From the NCBI GenBank assembly GCA_032433595.1, contig JASWJB010000265.1:1-61372 (forward strand): a stretch of 61,372 nucleotides of DNA. The letters are read 5' to 3'. Both the position numbers and the translations under genes were made by a program. How positions within the stretch are numbered: position 1 is the first letter of the stretch; every line of letters starts with the position of its first letter. Below the pieces are notes generated by a model that saw nothing but the letters and a program-made list of their open reading frames with translations, made no database searches and had not been told where the DNA came from. This DNA comes from Conoideocrella luteorostrata (taxonomy: Eukaryota > Ascomycota > Sordariomycetes > Hypocreales > Clavicipitaceae). Shown in pieces: positions 45,989 through 56,208 of this stretch.

Positions 45989-48851
45989 CTAGTGCACTTT
46001 GATTTTGTTAGTCAAGGTTTGAGTGGTACAGTAAGCAATGCCCAGAAAAACAACGAGAGCGCGATACTTACGCTGTGTCGGAAGGCGGCGCACTGGTGTT
46101 CCTGACGGGCCGTCGGCACGGCGCGGCCCGACGCTTTCGGCTTAAGGTAGCCATCGTATGAATGGACGATGGAAATACTGTGGACTTGTTCAAAGCAAGA
46201 AGGGCTCACTACGGCGAGCCGCATGTCATTCTGTTGGAGACAAGAAGAAGTCTTTTTCAAAATGACCAAGTTGGGGGACTGGCGAGGATTTAGAGGTTAC
46301 GAATGGCGGGTGGCTGCTGAAACTCTCAGCCAGCCCCTATTTGAACGAATACATGATGATCAGGCTTCGTTCCGCATGCCACACGTCTCTAAATTGAACA
46401 GTGGATCCCAAGCGGCACCATGAGATTAAACTGACGGAGGTTTGGGCTGGTTAAGGTGAGCATGATTGTCGCTGTTCCGTCTGGCTGTTCAGCCTGGCCG
46501 CAGCGTCTGGCCGCATAGGCTGCTGCAGGGGGTGCTTCAAGGGATACGGCTGAAAGAGCGCAGGTGTTCTGACCACAAGGCTGATAACGAAGGACAGGGG
46601 TGTTGACGAAACGAAACCAACAGTAGGATCAACCGTCGCCATTCATTCTCGTCAGGAGCCCCATGTTCTGAAGGACCAGCGGGCGGGTAGTTGGAGGCCG
46701 CTGCATCGATCCCCGTCCATGCCTAGCTTGGACGGATTGACGTGTTGGACGGGACGAAGGTGACGCCCCCGTGACTGACTTACGCCATGCTCACGTGTGA
46801 AGTTCACCCCGGCATTGTGTTGCGTTGTGTTGCTCGGCTCAGGGGACAATACGGGAGGAGGATCGTGATCCCGGTAATAATGGACGGGGAGAGTTTGGGA
46901 TCACCTCCTCCAATAATAGATGATTGGAGGAGAACCGGCTTGCCAGGAAGTGTGCTCCGCGATACTGGCTCGAGCAACCAACACCGACCGACGTTTTTAC
47001 ACTTTCAATTCTTCGTACTGTGGTATCGCACGGAGTAACCCCGTTGCTGAAGATTGCGGGAGACGGGAAACTAACGGAGTAGCATTTATTTTCTGCCAAC
47101 CAAATCCCCTTGCTCAGGTAGTTCCCTGCACCTGCACGGCTGCCCTCATGTGCAGCAGCACCTTACAAGACGCGCATCGCGGAATGCGCGTGACAGGAGG
47201 TAATTGCAAAATAAATCCTTCAAATTATACATTGGCAATTGCGCACACAATACGGCGTGCAGAATGCATACGTAGGCAATTGCGCGTTGTGCTGTGATCG
47301 ACACCACGCTAAACGTTGCGCTCACAGATGCGCTAAAAACGTTGCGGGACATGCCACGCTAGAGTGATGAAGTCAAGCCCACTTCTCGCTTAGTCCGAAG
47401 TGTCACGGTGAATTGTCCTTGAATTCTAGCCTTTTTTCTCAAATCCTTCAACTCTAGCCAGGAATTCTGTCAATAATGTAACTGATATTGCCATGGGTGA
47501 TCCGTTGCGACCGTCAGGGATGTTGTCTTGGATCATCCCTGATTCCTTTGACGCGGAGGCATGCCCTGCCTGGCTTATGGGGCTTCCCATGGAGGGGCGC
47601 ACTCGTGACCAGGCTGTCTGCCTCGCATGTCGACTGGACGTTGTTTTTACCGCCCGGCTTGGGCAGGACAACCACCATCCATGATGAGCAAGAGAAATGC
47701 GTCTGTACAGCTTATAATGCGCCTACTGCAATCAAGCAATTTTTAACATGGCTATGGGCAGATCAACCCCCGAAGCATTGCAGATGCCTAGCCATGTCGA
47801 AAGTTCGTTGGTGTTTGAAGTTTCTTCAGAAGCGTCATATGAACATAAAAATGCCGTCCGCAAGGTGACATTGATCCGCTTTCCTTCCCACCCGAAAGGC
47901 AGGTCTGCGGTCGGATACGCAGATGTATCCTCCTTGCTGCAGCGCCCGTATTTCTGTCTCGCAGTCAAAACAAGAAGGTCGCAAAAGTCACAGTTTGCTG
48001 CTCGGCTGCTCGTGTCGCTATGGCCTCTTGAAGTCCTAAGTTTATGCCTGGCACCTAGGCTTCCAGCTGAGATGAGCTCGTATCATCCCGCGACCCGACA
48101 GCGACAGAAGACGGAGGCGGAACAATTTCCAGATACACAAGACAGACGAAATCAACATCTCTACATGTCGCACACAGATTGAGGGAACTGTTGGACACCA
48201 TCATCAACGGTAAATTTTTGTAGTTGAGAAATGCTGCTGGAGGGGATATTGTGTCAAGCTGGTCCGCCCCAGTCACGCTTTGCCTAGCCCCGCACTTATC
48301 AGGCTGACGGCGCCTAGGCAGCAAGCCAGCAAAGCAGGGGTGGCTTGTCTCTCGCTAAAAACGAGTGCATGGGGTCGACTGTCTGCAGACAATTTGTCGC
48401 ATTTCATCTCCGCTGCGCCAAAGTGCAAAAGTGTGAGCTCACTAAATGTTCGTTCAGTAAGATGTAGTCAAGTCTTGTATTATCCAACACAATCACAAGC
48501 AATGATGCACCGAAATCAACGCTTCTTGTGGGCGCAAAGGTCTCGCCAGCAAATTTCTCGACATTGGTTGTAGACAGCACGAGTATGACACGTATAATTG
48601 TAACACCGATCACGGTGATTGGCGACACGCTTTGTAGGCACAACAGCTCAAGGCCACAGAACTTCCTAAGCTCAGAGTTTTATCGAGATTGACAGAGCTT
48701 ATCAAAGTCGCACTGCAGTTTAACTGAATTTTCGCTCTAATAGTACCGATACATTCATACTGCAACCTAGTAGTCAATTGCAAACAAGATATGTATTCAT
48801 TCCATCACTTTAGGATATGTGTATGTAGTAGACTTGCGACATGCTAGACTC
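45989..48851. other. Intergenic, no gene seen
   Basis: Several frames up to 144 codons (for example 47748-48182, plus) have no family motif and overlap alternatives in other frames. The 5' end of the Hsp70-like gene probably extends into 45989-46160. Confidence 0.5.
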
Positions 48852-49835
48852 TCAGAACCGACCAACGGGCTCTCCGAATGGCCATCCTTCAATTGCGATT
48901 GTAAGCAAGTTGCTCTTTTCAATCACGTCCTTTTGAGCCTTTAGCTCTTCCACATCCCAGTTCGCCCAGATCAATTTTCCCTTAAGAAAACGGGCCTCCT
49001 CACTGAGAGTCCAAACAGTAAAGTCGGCGGGCAGCTCCGCTACCTCATTGTCAGCCGCGAGTTTCTCATTTCAACCTGCATACCGGACGACCAGGTCTTT
49101 TCTTTTCGTATACCTCGCCCGTTTAGAAGACTTACGTGTATCAATAACGTCGACTTTCCCGGCGACTCTACCAACCTTTGCAGACATTTCAGTAAGAATT
49201 CGCCCGGGGTGGATAGACACGATGTGGACATCAGGGCGTTCATGCTGGAGATACGCAAACATTTGCGTCGCTGCAATTTTGCTGGACGCGTAGGCGGAGA
49301 ATCCAGGGAAGTACACCGGCGGCAGATGGGCGACTGCAGTGCTGATATTGGCGATGGCTGGGTTGGGAGATGCCACGGCCAGAAAAGCCTTCGCGGTGAG
49401 GAGGCTGCCCTTGACATTGACATCAAACGCAGAAAACCACGCTTCCGTGGACACATCAAGGATCGAACTAGCCCCAGAAAAGTACGCAGCGTTGTTGATG
49501 AGAATGTCAACAAGTCCAAATGCATTTTGTATCGTGGAGAATGCATTTTGAATGTCCTTTGCAATACTGACGTCCGCTTGCACACATAATACCTGGGCGT
49601 TTGGTGCGATTGCTGCTACTTCGGTCTTGCCCTGATCAAGAACGTGTGCCCTTCGTCCAATCAAGGCGATCTGGGAAGCACCGGCCTTGGCACACGAGAG
49701 GGCGATTGCGAGGCCAATACCAGCTCCCCCACCGGTGATGGCTATGGTCTTGCCGGCGAGGGAAAGGGATGGTCGACTAGGATCGATACTGGCGTATGTA
49801 TCCGAGCGCCAAGTCTTTGTTGGTCCCGCTTCCAT
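48852..49835 (-). CDS. Short-chain dehydrogenase/reductase
   Basis: Two exons (49835-49136, 49039-48852) are separated by a 96-bp intron (GTAAGT; branch CTGAC; acceptor GAGGTAG) and give 295 aa. The joined protein reads VIDTPELPADFTVWTLSEEA, then FLKGKLIWANWDVEEL, as expected for fungal SDRs of this type. Rossmann motif TGGGAGIG, NNAA, the structural DV, catalytic Tyr/Lys in YASSK, and PGRILTEM are all present. It is an NAD(P)-dependent oxidoreductase for an unknown carbonyl or alcohol. The ATG at 49835 (MEAGPTKTW) is preferred to the one at 49931, which would add an atypical hydrophobic leader. Confidence 0.92.
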
Positions 49836-50303
49836 GGTAAATGAAATAGATAAAAATTGCTCAAGGTAAATGATCACTGTATATACTTGATTTCTGACGT
49901 CGCATCTTACACCAAATAAGAGATGCAGCAATGCTCTTTATACCTATTTTTCTCGGGCCATATCCCGTCCTGCCAAATGTCCATTACGAGGTGCCTACTG
50001 CCAAAGTATTATTCTCGTGGCTTCCAAAATGCCGTCTAATTATTTCTGACCACAATAATAACAGCACATGCAGTATTTCTGACCTGCGTTGCGTGCACGG
50101 TCTGTTCCAAACCGTCGGGCTGCTTGCTTACTGGATTTGAGGCGCCACCTGCCACTCTGGCCAATCATGTGCGATCTGCAGCATCCGAGGGGCTTGATTT
50201 ATAATCCCCACATGTGGTCAGACTGGTCAGATCGGTCAGACCGGTCAGAATATAAGTTTCTCCATCGCGCTACACCAGCAATTGGATTGGAAATAATAAA
50301 ATT
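49836..50303. other. Short divergent intergenic region
   Basis: Separates the SDR (minus) and bZIP-like (plus) genes. It contains direct repeats of GGTCAGA around 50217-50249 (GTCAGACTGGTCAGATCGG), a possible regulator site. Confidence 0.5.
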
Positions 50304-51245
50304 ATGACCAACATATCACCCATAACCGAGACAATGGAGTCGAATTTCAACATTCGGGGAGCATTATTGGAGGGAGATGACTGGACACAGATCACAGATC
50401 CGGTAGCGCGGAAACGGGTCCAGAACAGAATTGCCCAGAGAGTGCATCGTAAGTTTGTGCTACTGAGAATTGCTATGAGTTGACTAATGGCAATTTGATC
50501 CGAAGGGTTGAAGTACGGTCGGACTACAAAGCGGCAAATGATGGAAATCGTTCAGCGGCAAGGGCGGGACGATATTCGCGCCAATGATCCGGTTGCCGGG
50601 GCCGACACTCGCAGTCCAGCAAAAGAATTGCAATATCAAGAGGCTGTAAAAGCTGAAAGGAGCGGTACATCTGCGCAGTTACTCTTGCAGCGATACAGAC
50701 CTGCCGCAAATGGCTCTCTCATCGACCAACATTCGCTATCAGCCAGCCACACACCCTCCTCCCATTCACCACTGACGGCGGATATACAACACATTACTCT
50801 TCCTGGTATTCGTGCCCTGTCTGCTCTTCTAACTAACGGAGATATTCTGAAAATTGACTGCCGCACTTTTCCCCATAAGCCCGACATTCATGTCTCTCCA
50901 TCAACTCCCACACCACCTGCGCTAGCCCCAACGACAATGCAATCCCAGAAACCTCATCTTCCATACATAGACATTATTCCGTTCTCATCATTGCGAGACA
51001 GCCTGCTGCTCGCTAGTGGGGTGGTCCGCGCGGCAGAATTTTGGTCTGACTTGGTCTCTGGAAATGTTCGAATCTGGGGCATGACACCGTGGGATACGAG
51101 AGGATGGGAAGTACGAGAATCGTTTGCTGCGAAGTGGTGGTGGCTGATTACAGAGGAAGTTCTTGAGGAGACCAATTTCTGGAGGGTGTCGAGGGGTGAA
51201 CAGCCGCTGCTACTTGGGGCGCTCATTGAGAATGCCATGTCATGA
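50304..51245 (+). CDS. bZIP-like transcription factor with DUF3425 domain
   Basis: Two exons (50304-50448, 50506-51245) with a 57-bp intron (GTAAGT...CCGAAG) give 294 aa. The intron falls inside the basic region, which reads DPVARKRVQNRIAQRVHRLK after joining. It has the N-x2-A-x3-R pattern of bZIP proteins, but almost no heptad leucines follow, so the zipper is short or absent. The C-terminal domain (LPYIDIIPFSSLRDSLLL, then WGMTPWDTRGWEVRESFAAK and WWWLI) is the DUF3425 domain common in fungal regulators with weak bZIPs. A second in-frame ATG lies 10 codons downstream. It is divergent from the SDR gene and could regulate it. Confidence 0.88.
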
Positions 51246-52926
51246 GAATTCTTGTAAGCTCTGTCCCATCGCCCAATGGTTGCAGTAGGGTGTCATTACA
51301 ACTTAACACCACGCTCCAGCGTTGTCGGCGAGACTATTGAGGCGATCGGGAGACCAAGGTTTGATTCTGTCTGCGGTTGAAACAGGCGGTCGCGCTTCGG
51401 ATCTATAATCAGGCTTCCTGTTCATATTGTGGAAGGCTGAAGCTATTGTTCGTTCAGGCACACGTTTATATGAGCATCGGTTTTCTTTCTCTTGAAAGGC
51501 ATATTTACGACTTGACCAGACCCTTTGGGCGTATATGGGCAAAAGAAAAACGATTCCGTTGGAATCCCTTGTCAAGCATACGAGTAATCACGTGGCCACC
51601 CTAGCGCGCCTCTTTTATACGGCGCGCTCGGGGGCATTCCTCCTCTTCTTCTTCTCTTCTCTTTTAGACAGACCTAATGAATTGAATACTTTGTTTTACC
51701 TATTGCTTCGTGCAAGAATCTTTTGACGTCAAAATCAGAAGCCCCTGTGCTTCCTACAGATTCATTGTCAAATCTCCATTCTCTAGTGACTGTAGGCTAA
51801 CTACTGTCTCACATAAGTGTGCTGAGATCATTCAAATATAAATCCACATACTTTAACCAAAAAAGTTGATAGACTTGGTTTTATGAGCCGCCGACAGCGA
51901 AACGCTCAATTACTTCCTGCGAAAAAGATCAGAATCTAGTGCATAGAATCTCCTAAAGAGTAACAGCGAGATTACCAATATTAATAATCTCGCTTGCAAG
52001 AGAAAACATTGCAAGATATTTCATCCATTATATATAACCGCAGAGCGTATAACGTTTTATTGTAAATTTTGTTGAGTTTAACAAGATATTTAAGAATATT
52101 GAAACTTTCCTCCTTTATTCGCGTCTTACAAAACTAGCACGTTCCTGACCCTATGTTTACCTACTGCCGGTTTATCCTCTACCTTTTGTACATCGCGTAA
52201 ACGGTACCTCTCAACATGCAATTAATGTCGTGCAGCATTGCAGATAAAGATTCATTATAACTTCTTCTAATGTATAACAAAAGAAGAGAGCTACCTTCCC
52301 CATCATAGCGGCTCCCGCATGAACCGTAATACTTTCTTTTGTCATATGGCTAAGTTAAAAATACGGAGAACTTGACTTAGTAGCATGCCTACGACCGTTT
52401 TCCAACTAGGAAAAGGGTCCTCGGCGCCATTCGTCCGGAGCCTTCCATATAAATAGGTCAAGCCTTCCACCACCTTATCCGCTTGTGCAGCTAACCTTAT
52501 TCTCCTCTTCACTGATATTTTTCTCCTCTCTTCTCTCCCAGCCTACTTACTATTTTGTCAGGAAGAAAAGAACACACCAAACACCCAGCTGACCTAGTGG
52601 TACTGCTCGGTATCAATTGATCAAATGGTTCGTGTATTCGAATCGTCAATATCGCGCGGTGCGGTTCAATTATGCAATTGCGGTCTGGATCGTAGATCAG
52701 GGTCATAAATCAGGATTCTAAGTATGGACGTGATAACAAGCTAAAGACCAGTCGTCATCACGATTCCAGATTGTGAGATAGAGCTCACTCGCCACTTTGC
52801 AAATCTTTCTTCACCCAACTGCTTACGCGTAACCAAGTTTCAAGTAATACAAAGTTCGATAATCATCCAAGCACTTGTTGGTATAACTCGCAATCAACTT
52901 GGTGAATAACCATCCGAACCCACCCG
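51246..52926. other. AT-rich intergenic region with a solo LTR
   Basis: Apart from the LTR at 51557-51758 no gene is seen. The part 51760-52300 is notably AT-rich. Confidence 0.55.
51557..51758 (-). mobile_element. Solo LTR, family 1 (copy c)
   Basis: A 202-bp inverted copy. On the minus strand it begins TGTAGGAAGCACAGG and ends ATTCCAACG, where the final A has become G. It is flanked by the perfect 5-bp target duplication GATTC (51552-51556 and 51759-51763). Confidence 0.88.
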
Positions 52927-54476
52927 TTACTTCTTGTCTACCCAATCATCAACAACTTGCTCGAGGCTCTTTTGCGTGACATCGATCACAGGTGCCTTGG
53001 TCCCACAAGAGCGAAGGAGCGAACTAGCCTCAAATTCATCGAGATTCACAGCCTCCATCTTTTCAAATGCTTTCCTGATGCAACCCAGAAGATGGTGAAT
53101 GGCTGGGTTTATCGAGTCGGCAAGCACACTGTACCTGAAAACTCGTCCGAGAGGCTATAAGAGTGTAATTTGGTTAGTTAGTTTTCAATTCTTCTGCTGC
53201 AAAGATGCGAAGACCAAAGTCTAAAGGGATGTTGCTCACGTAACGGTTGGATCGGAGCATTCCATATTTGCCACCACGAACAAGCATGTCGTAAAACGTT
53301 TGGGATATGCCCGCAAACTGCGCGACGGGGTCGTCGTAGTCAATAAAGGTGAACATTGGACCCGGGAACAGCTTTCCAATGACCTCGGCGGCCTCTCTGG
53401 AGTAGGTCAGCCACGGAGCAAAGGATAACATGTGGTGCTTCGCTTTCGGCCAGTACTTGGCATAGTGGACGGCGGGGACTGGCATGAGAGCACAGCCTAA
53501 GCTGTGTCCGATGTGGTCGACCTCCCAGCCCTCAGGGACTGTGTACTTGCTGGCGAAGGCGGCCGTCTGCTCGATTGTTGATGGGAAGACCTTCTTCCCA
53601 TCTACGGAGATGTTAGCGGTGAGGCAGTTCACAACGGATCTGATGGCCGTGACCTCGGACGGATCACCGCCTACGGGACTGCCCAAGATGCTGGCAATTG
53701 TCTCGCTCTGCCCGGCATTAAGGTCGTCAGGGAAGCCACCGATGATCATATGCGTTAGAATCTGGCTGATAGTTAGGCCAGTACTGATGGTGCCCTCTCT
53801 AGGCCTTGAAAAGTCAGTACCGGGCCAGATGACGTAGATTCTCTTGTGCTTCTCCCAGCGTAAGACGATTTGCTGCGGAATCAAATGGAAGACTGTGGAC
53901 TCCTGGGGGTCGTTGGGTCTCTGTAATACCAAAACAATAATCAGCGTAGTTCTTGTGTTTGATGGTGACGGCCACAGACAGGTTCATAACTAACCAGGTT
54001 CAAGTTTTTCTAAGTATGCAAATTAGTAAAAGCTCTAGTAAATACGGCAATATCAATAACTCACGAGATTGGGATCCACTGTTCCCCTATAGTCTCCCTC
54101 GCCAGCCGCGAAGCCCACAAAATCCAATTCCGGCCACTCCTCCTTGGGAATGCTACTCGCTTTCAGATATGCAGCCAAGATGTTCAGAACTTCCTTCTTC
54201 CCAACTTCTTCGGCATCCTTAATTATCGCCTTCCGGAAATCGACACGGGCAGAGAAGTTCTTCTTGATATGAGCCGCCTATGAGATAGTTTAGCACATGC
54301 GTTACTGCTGAAAAAGGAGAATCAAAGCAGCCCTGATGCAGAGAGGTGGGATATCATAGAACAACACCTACCATCATCAGAGCGTCAATATGGGACAGAA
54401 AACCTTGAAGTGGTTTTGGCCCCTTCCAAGTGGTCATAAGCTTCCACGCCGCATCAGTGATCTTCTTGCTCGACAT
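52927..54476 (-). CDS. Class 3 lipase-like alpha/beta-hydrolase
   Basis: Five exons (54476-54372, 54277-54065, 54009-53995, 53920-53240, 53154-52927) join in phase to 413 aa. The third exon is only 15 bp (KNLNL). The nucleophile elbow is GHSLG, preceded by the expected strand (WEVDHI); FTFIDYDDPVAQFAG supplies a likely catalytic Asp as in class 3 lipases; PAIHH in the last exon may supply His. No signal peptide is seen, so an intracellular acyl hydrolase is likely. Splicing of the last intron (GTGAGC, branch CTAAC) is supported by a fully open exon to the stop. Without it the protein would end 22 residues later. It probably acts on lipid esters; the substrate is unknown. Confidence 0.85.
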
Positions 54477-56208
54477 GGTGGTGTGGTAGTGTATAAGTCT
54501 TATTCGCGTAAAGGTGTTTATTGAAAAGAGGTAGTTGCTGATGATGGAGTTGTGTCGAAGCGAGGCACGACTTTGATGTGGCTCCTCACATTCATTTATA
54601 CACAATTTTCTCGCATATAATGCTACTCTATCCTCGTGCACTGGGACATGGCTATTGGATCGCATTGCGAGTATTGGTGCAGATGAGGAATGGCGCACTT
54701 TGCACCCGCGATACATGACAGCTCAACTTTAGGAACATCTCCAAAGACGTTCGCAGATGTTCAACTCAGCAGGGACGAATGTGGCTTGGATATAGTTCCA
54801 AGACATTCAGCCCAGCACATTGCGGAGCAGACGCTGGCGAATCAGCTGGCGCATGCCCGGAAGGGGCCGCACCTAGCGCTTCAGCCAGCCACATTCCCGT
54901 TAGCGTTTCTTGCTTCCTTGCCGCGGAAGTTCCCCTTAAAAGATAACGTAATATTGGAGACGTCAAACTGCCTATCCTCATTCTCAGCTTTGAAACGCTG
55001 TCGACAAACAGTTCTCATCATGCCTATCTACGAGTCAGCTAGGTTCGGATGCTTAGCCTTGGGCAATAGCTAGCAGTAGCGAAGCCCTGGGTACGGAGTA
55101 TAGGGCTCGTACTTTTGGTTGTATGAAAGGGTCGATGGGTGTAAATAGCTATTATTGCACCTAAATGACGAGGAAATACTGCAACGGAATAACGGAAGTG
55201 TCCCTCGATTCCATTAGGTGGCGTTGCAACGAGCTCCACCTAGCTGAAATATCCATCGCACTCAGCCACAATGTCCTGGCTATCACATATTGGCTTTTAT
55301 TGAACAGATAGCGTGTTCTATAATGTGATGGTAATATAATAGTCGGCAAGAAACCATGCTTTCAAGTCAAGACTTGCCAACCTCGACTAAAGTAATCTCT
55401 TTCGGCGGCAAAGTAGCAATTATAGAGACACACGGCAAGGGCCGGCTCGCAGCCTGTTTAGCCGGGTCATACTGCGGTCGTCCCGTCCCATCTAAATCAT
55501 TCATTTCCAAATTCAGAAACTTGGGTATCGGCGCCCTCGGTTGGAAGATTGCTTACCGTGAGTGGACAAGGACTCAACCTCTCGGCCAGCCAGCCACATT
55601 GACGTCGTAGTCACCCAAAGCATTCCTTCCATGAGGTGCTCATTTCATTTTCGGACAGAATGATCCGTCTTGGGCATGGGAATCCATGAGATATTTTCAT
55701 CGGCCACTTTTGGTCCTCATTGCGGCTTCCTCTCCTGTCTAGACCGTTCTGTCACAACAGAGCACCGCAGTGGCTTCAGCCCGGAAATGACCCGGCGATC
55801 CTGGATTTACGCCCCCTGAAGAGCTCAATTGCATGAGGTCGGCGATGCCTAACAGAGGGATAATAGGTCGGCGTCCCAAATATGGCTAGCGCAGTGAAGA
55901 GAGGGCATCTCGAGGAGTCTAGTCTCGAAATTACGCGCCGATATAGAGTCGCAAAATTAATTTCTTGAGATAATCACTCCGATTTAGATTGGTCGCCAGT
56001 TGGGCATTAGGCCATCACATTCCGTGACGCCCATGACGAGCTTGGTGAGCCGAGTGATCACGGTTTACGATAAAAATGGAGGGCATCGCAGTTTGCCATC
56101 TCCTAAAATCGTTCCATTCTTCACTCTAGACATCTCAGATCTTTTCGGCTCAAAGACTTCAATTTTTTCACCACCCTTCCATCATCACTCTTTACCATTG
56201 CATCCAAA
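54477..56208. other. Intergenic, no gene seen
   Basis: Short frames on both strands lack motifs. One TACGGAGTA half-site at 55092. Confidence 0.5.

Noticed and set aside
46012..46269. 85-codon minus frame as the first exon of the Hsp70-like gene
   Set aside because: Joining its good GTAAGT donor to any nearby acceptor gives a stop or the wrong frame.
47748..48182. 144-codon open frame as a gene
   Set aside because: No family motif, no convincing start context, and a competing frame overlaps it.
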